From Phycisphaerales bacterium (GTDB taxonomy: Bacteria > Planctomycetota > Phycisphaerae > Sedimentisphaerales > Anaerohalosphaeraceae), in NCBI GenBank assembly GCA_003152975.1, contig PMBP01000196.1:1-8427 (forward strand): DNA of 8,427 bases, written 5' to 3'. The translations under genes and the position numbers were made by a program. Shown here in pieces: positions 1 to 7,179 of the stretch. A model generated the notes under the pieces. It saw only the letters and a list, made by a program, of their open reading frames with translations, had not been told where the DNA came from and did no database searches. Numbering within the stretch: position 1 is the stretch's first letter; every line of letters begins with the position of its first letter.

Positions 1-294
1 AACCACGGGGATCAGGAAAATCAATCCGAGCAGGATGGCCACGCCCGCCCGAGTGAGCCCGGCCCTCCAGGTCCACAGGCACGCCAGCCAGAGAATGACC
101 CATCCTTTGCCCAACTGTTCCATGCCTTCGATCGGCAGGGATCGAGTCCACGCGTTCGACCGGTTCACAACCCAACTCAGAATCCGGTTATCAAAACAGA
201 AATAGCTCAGGATGGCCAGACCTGTCAGGGCAATGGAGAATATCGTCACAAACCATGGACATCGCGGAGGCCGGTTCAATGAGGGATTTTCCAT
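1..294 (-). CDS. Probable PAP2-family membrane phosphatase, N-terminal part, runs off the left edge
   Basis: An open frame begins with ATG at 294 and stays open for 98 codons to the window edge, so only the N-terminus is visible. A GGA-rich stretch (GGAATCCGGATAA) lies directly before the ATG, and the start is 13 bases after the histidine kinase stop, so it is probably co-transcribed. A hydrophobic helix at about residues 14-33 (FVTIFSIALTGLAILSYF) is followed by a short soluble loop and two further hydrophobic stretches at about 64-74 and 85-98. The pattern of an N-terminal helix, an FD motif, a 'SLPIEGMEQLGKGW' loop and a second helix resembles PAP2 lipid-phosphatase family proteins, which dephosphorylate lipid or isoprenyl phosphates at the membrane. 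The diagnostic KxxxxxxRP, PSGH and SRxxxxxHxxxD motifs would lie beyond the edge and are not seen. The coding call is fairly sure; the family call is tentative. Confidence 0.65.
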   Translation of the reverse strand, partial: MENPSLNRPPRCPWFVTIFSIALTGLAILSYFCFDNRILSWVVNRSNAWTRSLPIEGMEQLGKGWVILWLACLWTWRAGLTRAGVAILLGLIFLIPVV

Positions 295-307
295 TTATCC
301 GGATTCC

Positions 308-1795
308 TTACACGCGATTGGGCTTCGATTCGGCAACCGGCAACCACAGACGGATTGTAAAGACCCCGTCGGGTTCAATCACGGCCTCAATCCCGACCCC
401 CAAAGCATCGGCGATTTTTCGCACGACAGCCAGGCCGATCCCGCAGTGGTTTCCGGTGTCGGTTCGCGAGGCATCCTGCCGCCAGAAGGCGTCAAAGACA
501 CGATCGGCTAACTCCGGGGCCAGCGAGCAACCGGTATTGGTAATCGACAGGACGATCGAATCGTCGGCGGACTCGGCCTGGACCCAGATGCGGCCGCCCT
601 GGTCGGCGTAGTCCACCGCATTGTCGAAAATGTTGGAGAAGATCATCGATAAGTGGTCGGGATCGGAGACGCAGGAGACACCTTCCGCAACACGATTGTC
701 GAAGTTCAGGCCGCGGTCAAAGGCCTTGTCGGCAAAGACACCCCAGCGGCTTTCGATAAGCGGTCGCAACGGGATGGTCTGCCGGTGGATCGTCAGCGTC
801 TGGGCGTCAAGCCGGGACAACGACAGCAGCGTATCGACCATCTTCTGCATGGACCGGGCGATGGCCAGACAATCGCGGAGGGCCTGTTGATATTCCGCCG
901 GATCCCTTCGCAGGGCAAGAGTAACCTCCAAAGTTGTCTGAATGCCGGCCAGCGGTGTGCGGAGTTCGTGGGCCACATCGGCGTTGAATCGCCTCTCCCG
1001 CTCGAACGAAAAACGAATCCGCTGCAACAGGGCGTTGAGGCATTCGCAGATCGGGTGCAGCTCGGCGGGATAGACCTGGGCGGAGAAGGTTTGCTCGAGG
1101 GTCTGTTCGTTGACGGTTCGGATGGTCCCGGCCAGAACATGGATGGGACGAAGACCGGCGCCGGAGACGACCAGGGCCACGCCGGTGGAAAGCAGAATGA
1201 TCCCGGCCGAAGAGCCGATCAGCAACCATCGGAACAAACCGAGAAAATCGATCAACTCGCCCGCATCCCGCGCCACGACCAGCGTCACGGGATCCTCCTG
1301 GGCCTGGTTGTTCTCTTCCGACTGCGGGACGAAACGATACCGAATCGCCCGACCCGCTGTCTCGCCGGGAAGCGGGCAATCGCCGTAGAAGGGATTGTCC
1401 GATTCTTCGTCAAACGCCGGCAGATCCTCCTGGCCCAGGGATGGGGAACGGATCGTCTTGTCCCCATCCCAAGTCCAGAATTGGTAATAGGCCCCGCCGC
1501 GCAGGTTGAAAAATTCCGGGGTCATCCGGACATTGAACTCCAGTTCCAGCTCCCGCTCGATGCGATCGGTCCGTTCGGAGTCGTCTTCGTCAGCCGATTC
1601 GCCCTCTTTCTGCACGAATCCCCTGTCTTCGATGATGGCCGACAGCAACCGTGCGGTATCCAGCAGCGATTCGTCAAAGTGTCGAATCAGGGTCCGGCTT
1701 GTCAGGGAATAGATCGTAATGCAGAAGAGGGTCAGCAGCACGCCCGTGCCGAGAACGACCCCGGACAACAACCGGGTGCGGAGAGAGATTATCAT
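308..1795 (-). CDS. Two-component sensor histidine kinase (HAMP, HisKA, HATPase)
   Basis: This 495-residue inner-membrane kinase has TM helix 1 at about residues 10-32, an extracytoplasmic sensor of about 155 residues, TM helix 2 at about 190-213, a HAMP-like linker to about 262, a dimerisation/phosphoacceptor domain with His276 in the H-box (VAHELRTP), and a C-terminal ATPase domain. In the ATPase, the N-box is N388-x3-N392, the F-box is around F434-F437 and the G2 box is GIGL at 452-455. The G1 box reads N420-TG-C-S, not the textbook DxGxG. Comparable N-x-G variants occur in the CusS-like group, so this need not mean loss of activity. The sensor is strongly acidic at 64-86 and 122-139. The start overlaps the response regulator stop (ATGA), which indicates translational coupling; a run of seven Gs just upstream may serve as the ribosome site. 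The signal sensed is unknown. Confidence 0.95.
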   Translation of the reverse strand: MIISLRTRLLSGVVLGTGVLLTLFCITIYSLTSRTLIRHFDESLLDTARLLSAIIEDRGFVQKEGESADEDDSERTDRIERELELEFNVRMTPEFFNLRGGAYYQFWTWDGDKTIRSPSLGQEDLPAFDEESDNPFYGDCPLPGETAGRAIRYRFVPQSEENNQAQEDPVTLVVARDAGELIDFLGLFRWLLIGSSAGIILLSTGVALVVSGAGLRPIHVLAGTIRTVNEQTLEQTFSAQVYPAELHPICECLNALLQRIRFSFERERRFNADVAHELRTPLAGIQTTLEVTLALRRDPAEYQQALRDCLAIARSMQKMVDTLLSLSRLDAQTLTIHRQTIPLRPLIESRWGVFADKAFDRGLNFDNRVAEGVSCVSDPDHLSMIFSNIFDNAVDYADQGGRIWVQAESADDSIVLSITNTGCSLAPELADRVFDAFWRQDASRTDTGNHCGIGLAVVRKIADALGVGIEAVIEPDGVFTIRLWLPVAESKPNRV

Positions 1796-2466
1796 GGCTG
1801 CCCCCCCAGCACATAGCCCCGGCCGCGGATCGTGTGAATCAGAGAGGGTTTGTCGGGGCGCTCGATTTTCTTTCGCAGATATCCTATATAGACATCCACA
1901 ACATTGCTGCTTGCCGAGGAGTTGAATTCATAGACATGTTCCCAGATCTCCGTCCGCGAAACCACCTCCCCGCCTCGCATAGCCAGGTATTCCAACAGGG
2001 CGAACTCCCGCGGGGAAAGCTCAATGGCCGCGCCGTCGCGGAAGACCTGCCGGGTGTTAAGGTCCAGGCGGAGGTCGTCGATGACCTGCTCGGCCGATTT
2101 CTTCCGATAGCCGCGCCGGACCAGGGCACGGATGCGGGCCAGCAGTTCTCCGAAGGCGAAGGGCTTCACCAGATAATCGTCGGCCCCGTGATCCAGGCCT
2201 TCGATCCGGTCCTTCACGGCGTCCTTGGCGGTCAGGATCAGGACATGACTCTGCCGGCCTTCGGCCCGGAGCTTGCGAAGAATCGTCAGGCCGTCCATGC
2301 CGGGCAGCATCAGGTCCAGAATGATCGCGTCGTATTCATTGCCCTGGGCATACCACAATCCTTCCGGGCCGTCGCCGGTGGCGTCCACGGCGAATCCCGC
2401 CTCCCGCAGGCCCTGCAAGAGGGATTTCCGCAAGGGTTCATAATCTTCAATCACCAATACGCGCAT
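1792..2466 (-). CDS. OmpR/PhoB-family response regulator
   Basis: The protein has 224 residues, the usual length for this family. The receiver domain (about 1-118) carries the acidic pair E7-D8, phosphoacceptor D51 (ILDLMLPGMDG), switch T79, Y98 and the conserved K101 (KPF). The C-terminal domain (about 127-221) is a winged helix with the typical 'LSPREFALLEYL' and 'VVDVYIGYLRKKI' segments and a final 'IHTIRGRGYVL' wing, so it binds DNA, normally as a dimer on tandem direct repeats. It is made with the kinase encoded immediately downstream (four-base stop/start overlap) and is presumably phosphorylated by it. The ATG is preceded by GGGA at about 8 bases. It starts 47 bases after the ATP-grasp/aminomutase fusion gene, too close for an obvious separate promoter, so the regulator may be transcribed with the enzymes and could control their promoter upstream at about 8000. 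Confidence 0.97.
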   Translation of the reverse strand: MRVLVIEDYEPLRKSLLQGLREAGFAVDATGDGPEGLWYAQGNEYDAIILDLMLPGMDGLTILRKLRAEGRQSHVLILTAKDAVKDRIEGLDHGADDYLVKPFAFGELLARIRALVRRGYRKKSAEQVIDDLRLDLNTRQVFRDGAAIELSPREFALLEYLAMRGGEVVSRTEIWEHVYEFNSSASSNVVDVYIGYLRKKIERPDKPSLIHTIRGRGYVLGGQP

Positions 2467-2513
2467 ATCCTGTTCCCGTCTTCAGCGCATCCCGAAATCG
2501 TAGAGGCGACCCA

Positions 2514-4586
2514 TCAGCATTGGGTGATCTCCGACTCGCAGGGCAGATCATCGAGCCAACAGGCGCCCGGATGGAAGGCCCGCGAGAAAACCTTTCCGGC
2601 CTTCCCGGGATCGCGAGTTTGATAATACCGCATATACAGCCGATTGTCTTGATCCAAGTCCAGGATTTCGACCTTGCCCGTGTAATGGGACATCATGTAC
2701 CGATAGGTCTTCACCAGGCCGCTGAGCCGACGGTTGACCTGGCCAACGATCTTGACCCCGTGGTCAAGGGGTACCTGGAAATGCAACGCCCCTCGGACCG
2801 GCCTCGCTTGAAACAGATAGTACGGCCGCACGCCGAGATGGTGGAGCAACTCAAAGGTCGCGGCCAGGATGTCGGGGTCGTCGTTGACGGCCTTGAGGAG
2901 AACGGTCTGATTGAACAACTGGACTCCCAGGGCGCCAAGTGCCGCGGTGGCCCGCCGGGTTTCATCCGAAATCTCGCCGACATGATCGACATGAATCACC
3001 AGCACGGGCGTTTTTCCCGCCCGGCCAATCCGCCGGAACAGCTTGGCCAAACCGTTGTCCAGAAAACGCGCCGGGTCATAGACCAGCCCCTTGGTCCCGA
3101 ATCGGATAGTGGTGACATGGGGAATCGGAAGCAGGTGATCCAGAATGCCATGAAGTTGCTCGACGGTGAGCATGAAGGGATCGCCCCCGGATAGCAGAAT
3201 ATCGGTGATCTCCGGATGCTCGCGGATGTAGTCGGCGACCTGGCCGTAATCGTTCACCAGCTCGTCCGAAGAGGTGCCAACCAGCCGCTTGCGGAAACAG
3301 AAGCGGCAGTATGAGAAGCATTGGTCGGTCACCAGCAGCAGGGCGGTCGAGGGGTACTTGTGCTGGAGGCCATTAACGCGGGTGTGGTCGCGTTCGCCGC
3401 TGGTATCCAGTTCGCCGTCGCCATCCAATTCCGCGGCCGACGGCTCCACGATCGGCCGGAGTTGCTCGGCAAAGCCGCTGCGGAGAATCTGCTCGGCGTA
3501 GAATCGGGTGACCTGGTGTGGGGGGAGAACTTCCGGCCGGGCCGACGGTGTTTCTGCAACCGGGCGTTTGGCGGCCGGCGCATCCGGCATTGCGGGCGTG
3601 CCGAAGTAACGCCGATGGGCCGCGTCGAGAATCCGGGCCAGCAGGGATTCGTAGCCGTATCCGGCCGTCTTGGCGCCCAGCACAAACGATCCGCCCGGTC
3701 CCAGCGAGGCCATCGAATTGATCTCCAACACAAACGGATTCCCATCAGGATCGATCCGGATATCCACGCGGGCGTAGTCCTTGCAGCGGCACGCTCGGAA
3801 GGTCGCTAGCGACAACTCCCGCAGCCGCGCGGCCATGTTCGGACTCAGGTCCGCCGGGCAGATCTTCTTCGGTTCGTCGGCGCTCTTGTGGTATTTGTCC
3901 TCCCAGGTCAGCGTCTGCAATTGCCGACCCTCAAAATCGACTTCGACGATCGGGAACAGTTCGACGGGGTCGTTGCCCAAGATCCCCACGCATGCCTCGC
4001 GACCGTCGATGTATTCTTCCACCAGCGCATCCTGCTGGAATTCCGCGACCACGCGAAGGACGGCCGTTTCCAGTTCCTCGGGGGTTCGGACCAGACGAAG
4101 GCCGTAGCTGGTCGATTCGTGACGCGGTTTGACAATCAGCGGATAGCGCAAAGTTCCCGCGTCGCGGCCCGGTCCGTTCATCACGCGATACGCGGGCGTC
4201 GGGACCTCGGCGTCCAGCATCAGGATCTTCGTGACCACCTTGTCCAGCGCCAGCGCGTGACCCAGGGGGCTCGAACCCGTGTAGGGAATTCCCGCCAGCT
4301 CCAGCATTCCGGGCACATGCGAATAGCGGCAATCGCCCTGGATGCCGTACGACATGTTGAGTACGATCCCCCCCGGCAACCCGGTCACCGGGTCCGGCGG
4401 CATGAATCGCTCCAGATTGGCGATCAACCGCTTGTCGCCTTCGAACACCGCCACCGTGTGCCCGCCGGCCCGGATCGCGTCCATCGCCATTTGAATGGTC
4501 TTCTTGCCATAGACTTCCGGGCACGGCTGGCCGAAACGGCACACCACGCCGTCGTTATTTCGATTTCGAACGACCGCTACTTTCAT
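2514..4586 (-). CDS. Fusion of a D-Ala-D-Ala-ligase-like ATP-grasp domain and a KamA-type radical SAM aminomutase
   Basis: One uninterrupted 690-residue frame joins two enzymes. Residues 1 to about 325 are an ATP-grasp ligase of the Ddl type. They contain 'GIPYTGSSPLGHALALDK' at 99-116, the nucleotide-binding lysine region 'LIVKPRHESTS' around K153, the hinge acids E190-E191, and metal ligands D275, E288 and N290 (LEINS). Such domains activate a carboxylate with ATP and form an amide bond. A Pro/Ala-rich linker spans about 330-356. Residues from about 357 to 690 are a lysine-2,3-aminomutase-family radical SAM domain: C423, C427 and C430 (CxxxCxxC) bind the 4Fe-4S cluster, SGGDP lies at 466-470, and 'VRPYY' and 'HF' are conserved. 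K638 (SHYTGK) is the likely PLP lysine. The two aspartates that hold the lysine side chain in lysine aminomutase align with R595 and M631, so the substrate is probably not lysine; an acidic one such as glutamate is plausible. AAGGA lies 9 bases before the ATG. The domains are clear; the reaction is unknown. Confidence 0.93.
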   Translation of the reverse strand: MKVAVVRNRNNDGVVCRFGQPCPEVYGKKTIQMAMDAIRAGGHTVAVFEGDKRLIANLERFMPPDPVTGLPGGIVLNMSYGIQGDCRYSHVPGMLELAGIPYTGSSPLGHALALDKVVTKILMLDAEVPTPAYRVMNGPGRDAGTLRYPLIVKPRHESTSYGLRLVRTPEELETAVLRVVAEFQQDALVEEYIDGREACVGILGNDPVELFPIVEVDFEGRQLQTLTWEDKYHKSADEPKKICPADLSPNMAARLRELSLATFRACRCKDYARVDIRIDPDGNPFVLEINSMASLGPGGSFVLGAKTAGYGYESLLARILDAAHRRYFGTPAMPDAPAAKRPVAETPSARPEVLPPHQVTRFYAEQILRSGFAEQLRPIVEPSAAELDGDGELDTSGERDHTRVNGLQHKYPSTALLLVTDQCFSYCRFCFRKRLVGTSSDELVNDYGQVADYIREHPEITDILLSGGDPFMLTVEQLHGILDHLLPIPHVTTIRFGTKGLVYDPARFLDNGLAKLFRRIGRAGKTPVLVIHVDHVGEISDETRRATAALGALGVQLFNQTVLLKAVNDDPDILAATFELLHHLGVRPYYLFQARPVRGALHFQVPLDHGVKIVGQVNRRLSGLVKTYRYMMSHYTGKVEILDLDQDNRLYMRYYQTRDPGKAGKVFSRAFHPGACWLDDLPCESEITQC

Positions 4587-4595
4587 ACCCCAATA

Positions 4596-4600
4596 TCCTT
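4596..4600 (-). promoter_or_regulatory. Ribosome binding site of the ATP-grasp/aminomutase gene
   Basis: AAGGA on the minus strand, 9 bases before the ATG at 4586. It supports this start for the fusion protein, whose first residues (MKVAVVRNRN) already form the first strand of the ATP-grasp fold. Confidence 0.7.
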
Positions 4601-4659
4601 TTTCATCATCAGGAGGGTTGCTTAGGGTTCTTTCTCCATACCGATCAGAATCCGCGAAA

Positions 4660-5457
4660 TCATTCCGCGGGCTTGGGCGATCGAATCCGATTTTTCTTCC
4701 GCGAGGACCGTTTTGCGACGATCGGATTGAACCGCGTCATAAGCCGCAGGTCCAGGTACTCGGCGATCACGATAATGCAGCCGACCTCGGCAATGAGTAA
4801 TTCAGGACAACGCAGGAATATATTCCGGAACCCGTCCCGCTCGAACAGAAAGGCGATCAGCACCGCCACCGCCGCCGTCATCACGATCCGCCACAGGGCC
4901 GACGGGGCGCCTTCTCGGGTCAGCGTCTTGGCGAATCCTTCGCCCAGCAGACACAGAACCACGATGGGGAAATACGCCATGCGGCTGAGCGACTCGGAGC
5001 CCAGCCCGTTGCCCGCCAGCAGGGCCGCCAGCATGATCAGCGCCACCGTGCTGAGGATCACCGAGACGCGGGCAATGTACGGCAGGCGAAACGCCTTGAC
5101 CAGCGGCCGGATCAGGACGACGATCGTGATGGCCGCCGACAGGAAAATCAGCCCGGACACGATGCCCGTGAACTGGAACGCCACCGCCAACAGGATCGAA
5201 CGGAACGGCCCCATCAGCCGAATCCCCAGAAAAAGCCGGAAAAAGACGACCAGCACGGCCCCAAACGGCACCGACAGCACATACACCACCCGGCCCTGCA
5301 TCTCCGCCGACAGATGCGTTAGCGAGAAGGCCCGCGTGAAGAACTCGGCCGTGGGCAGAAGGGACCATTTTCCCGCCATCACCAGCAGCGGCCCCACGAA
5401 CAGCATTGCCACAACCAGCTTCTGCCCGCCGGACAGGTTGCCCTTACCCAAGTTCAT
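4660..5457 (-). CDS. 7-TM membrane protein resembling the 7TM half of 'inactive transglutaminase-7TM' proteins
   Basis: A 265-residue integral membrane protein with hydrophobic segments at about 13-29, 57-78, 85-120 (probably two helices), 131-149, 160-172, 190-205 and 218-234, and a basic cytoplasmic tail (KRSSRKKNRIRS). The segments 'LGIRLMGPFRSILLAVAFQ', 'FPIVVLCLLGEGFA', 'CPELLIAEVGC' and 'LRLMTRFNP' resemble the 7TM region usually fused to an inactive transglutaminase (recalled as Pfam 7TM_transglut; not searched). In that family the 7TM protein is typically encoded beside an ATP-grasp amide ligase, and here an ATP-grasp fusion gene follows directly, 73 bases downstream. No transglutaminase-like soluble domain is present, so this is the membrane part alone. 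The start was chosen because CAGGA lies 8 bases before this ATG, matching the spacing of its neighbours; ATGs at 5460 and 5481 are alternatives. Function unknown: transport, anchoring or sensing are all possible. Confidence 0.85.
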   Translation of the reverse strand: MNLGKGNLSGGQKLVVAMLFVGPLLVMAGKWSLLPTAEFFTRAFSLTHLSAEMQGRVVYVLSVPFGAVLVVFFRLFLGIRLMGPFRSILLAVAFQFTGIVSGLIFLSAAITIVVLIRPLVKAFRLPYIARVSVILSTVALIMLAALLAGNGLGSESLSRMAYFPIVVLCLLGEGFAKTLTREGAPSALWRIVMTAAVAVLIAFLFERDGFRNIFLRCPELLIAEVGCIIVIAEYLDLRLMTRFNPIVAKRSSRKKNRIRSPKPAE

Positions 5458-5465
5458 CATGTCAA

Positions 5466-5470
5466 TCCTG
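5466..5470 (-). promoter_or_regulatory. Ribosome binding site that decides the start of the 7-TM gene
   Basis: CAGGA on the minus strand, 8 bases before the ATG at 5457 and 5 before the ATG at 5460. It favours one of these two adjacent ATGs over the frame's more upstream candidates, including one at 5565 that would lie inside the preceding transferase gene. Confidence 0.6.
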
Positions 5471-5506
5471 CGATTATCCATTGATTCGATACTCTCTGAA
5501 AACGGG

Positions 5507-7153
5507 TCAAAGACCGATGGCGATACCGTCGCGTCTCGGATCGGCCATGCCGACAAAGGTCCCATCCTCCCGACATTGAATGCCCTGCACCCCGCCCATG
5601 AAATTACTGCTCGCCGCCTTGATCGTCACGCCTCGAAACCGCCGGCTCAGATGCCGCAGCAGCGATTCGCTCGCCGCCGGCCGTTCGAGATAGACTTTGC
5701 GGCCGAGCAATCCGTGAATGCGTGGCATCCGCACGGCCTCTTCCAGCGACATCCCACGATTGAGCACGCCCGTGATCACCTGCAGGATCGACGAGACGAT
5801 CCGCCGACTCCCGGCAGCGCCGATCGCCAACACGGGTCGGTCCCCGTTCTCCCCCCTCTTGAGAACCAGGGTCGGAGACGCGTTGGATAGCGGGATACAG
5901 TGGCTGTCGAGCTGATAGGGATGCGGCCGTCGTTTGCAGGTGCTCAGATAATTGTTGTACAGAAACCCGAGCCGGCCGTTGGCAACTTTGGCGCCATACA
6001 GAGACTGAACCGACTGCGTCAGCGTCACGACATTCCCCAGCGCGTCGGCCGTACACAGATGCGTGGTTTCCCCCGGCCCTTCGCGGTCCGCCCCGGTAAC
6101 CGGCTCATCCCGCCGCGCCCGGATGTGTTCGACAATCTCGCAGACCCGCTCGTCGCTGAGGTGCTGCGACAACAGCGCAGCCGCAGCGTCCCGCGGATGG
6201 AACAAAAATCGTTTGCGATCGCGGAATACGGCGTGCGTGACTTCCGCCAGAATCTCGTACCACAGGTCCGCCGGTCGGTTCCGCTCGTCGGACGCCAGAT
6301 GCTCCAGGATCTTCAGCCCCAGCAGCGTCAGCACCCCCCCCGACGGCGGAGCGACGCTGAACACCCGGTAATCTCCATACACAATCGCCAGTGGCTCGCA
6401 TTCCCGCGGACCTTCGTACTCGGCCAGATCCGCCTTCGTTATCAGTCCGCCGTTTTGCCGCATGTCCTCGGCAATCGCCTCGGCCAGCCGGCCCCGGTAA
6501 AAGTCCTCCGTGCCCACCTGGGCCAATCGCCGAAGCGTCGCCGCCAATTCCGGCTGCCGAAAGACCTCGCCCGTTCGATAGGCCCGTCTGGCCTTCAGGA
6601 ATAATCGTCCCGCGGCGTCGGTTGCCAGCAGCGCCTTGCGGCACATCTTCATCTGCCGATGCTGTAGCCCGGTGACGACATAGCCCTCCTCCGCCAATCG
6701 AATCGCCGGCTCCATCACCGCCGCGCGCGGCAAAACCCCGTACCGCTTCTGCGCAAACTCCAGCGTCGCCGGCGTCGTGGGGATCGTGCACGCCCGAAAG
6801 CCCCGCAGTTGATCCTTCCGCGAGACTCGTTTCTTCGAAACCGCCTCCGGCGCCCGCGAATACCCGTCGATCACCCGCAGCGTTCCGTCGGCCAGTCGAA
6901 TCAGGATCGTCGTCTGCCCGCCCAGCCCCGAGCCGCTGGGCTCGCAGACCGACAACGCCCACGCCGCCGCCACGGCCGCATCGATGGCATTGCCCCCGGC
7001 CCGCAGGATTCCCGCCGCCGCCTCGCTGGCCGAGGGAAATGCTGTGGTTGCCATTCCGCCGGCGCCGACGGCCTGCGGATGGCCGCGCTGCGCCGTTCGT
7101 GCCCCCGGTGCAGGCGGCGTCGTTTCAGCCGACTGGATGAGTCCCTTTTTCAT
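5507..7153 (-). CDS. Gamma-glutamyltransferase-family (Ntn-hydrolase) enzyme, probably cytoplasmic
   Basis: This 548-residue protein matches the GGT family along its length: 'ASEAAAGILRAGGNAIDAAVA' at 43-63, 'GSGLGG' at 74-79, 'GGLITKADLAEYE' at 235-247, 'APPSGGVLTL' at 268-277 and, at the large/small subunit junction, 'GETTHLCTADALGN'. T363 is the expected self-cleavage and catalytic threonine. GGTs normally cleave or transfer gamma-glutamyl groups. Aligned by eye with E. coli GGT (numbering recalled), several substrate contacts differ: R114 to Y98 (with R100 nearby), N411 to Q383, Q430 to Y402, D433 to T405 and S463 to N424. The substrate may therefore not be a normal gamma-glutamyl compound. 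There is no hydrophobic signal peptide (the N-terminus is polar and Pro/Ala-rich), whereas classical bacterial GGTs are exported. It lies 26 bases after the secreted lectin-like gene and 49 before the 7-TM gene, so is likely in the same operon. Start ATG at 7153, with a weak GAGA upstream. Confidence 0.92.
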   Translation of the reverse strand: MKKGLIQSAETTPPAPGARTAQRGHPQAVGAGGMATTAFPSASEAAAGILRAGGNAIDAAVAAAWALSVCEPSGSGLGGQTTILIRLADGTLRVIDGYSRAPEAVSKKRVSRKDQLRGFRACTIPTTPATLEFAQKRYGVLPRAAVMEPAIRLAEEGYVVTGLQHRQMKMCRKALLATDAAGRLFLKARRAYRTGEVFRQPELAATLRRLAQVGTEDFYRGRLAEAIAEDMRQNGGLITKADLAEYEGPRECEPLAIVYGDYRVFSVAPPSGGVLTLLGLKILEHLASDERNRPADLWYEILAEVTHAVFRDRKRFLFHPRDAAAALLSQHLSDERVCEIVEHIRARRDEPVTGADREGPGETTHLCTADALGNVVTLTQSVQSLYGAKVANGRLGFLYNNYLSTCKRRPHPYQLDSHCIPLSNASPTLVLKRGENGDRPVLAIGAAGSRRIVSSILQVITGVLNRGMSLEEAVRMPRIHGLLGRKVYLERPAASESLLRHLSRRFRGVTIKAASSNFMGGVQGIQCREDGTFVGMADPRRDGIAIGL

Positions 7154-7179
7154 GGTCGATCTCGCGTACGATTAGTCCG

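Noticed and set aside
484..544. Histidine kinase G1 box NTGCS in place of DxGxG, considered as a sign of an inactive kinase
   Set aside because: Similar N-x-G variants are found in active CusS-like kinases, and the H, N, F and G2 boxes are all intact.
1801..1807. Run of seven Cs at the regulator/kinase junction, considered as a frameshift or slippage site
   Set aside because: Both frames are intact with the usual family ends, and the run is simply Gly-Gly codons near the regulator's C-terminus. On the minus strand its Gs may aid ribosome binding for the kinase.
653..1816. Long plus-strand open frame (387 codons) opposite the histidine kinase
   Set aside because: The minus strand encodes a complete kinase with all expected domains. 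The plus frame has no recognisable domain and low-complexity GC-rich composition, typical of an antisense shadow.
4673..5890. Long plus-strand open frame (405 codons) across the 7-TM gene and the 3' end of the transferase gene
   Set aside because: It spans two well-supported minus-strand genes, is rich in Arg/Ser/Thr as antisense frames of hydrophobic genes usually are, and shows no domain.
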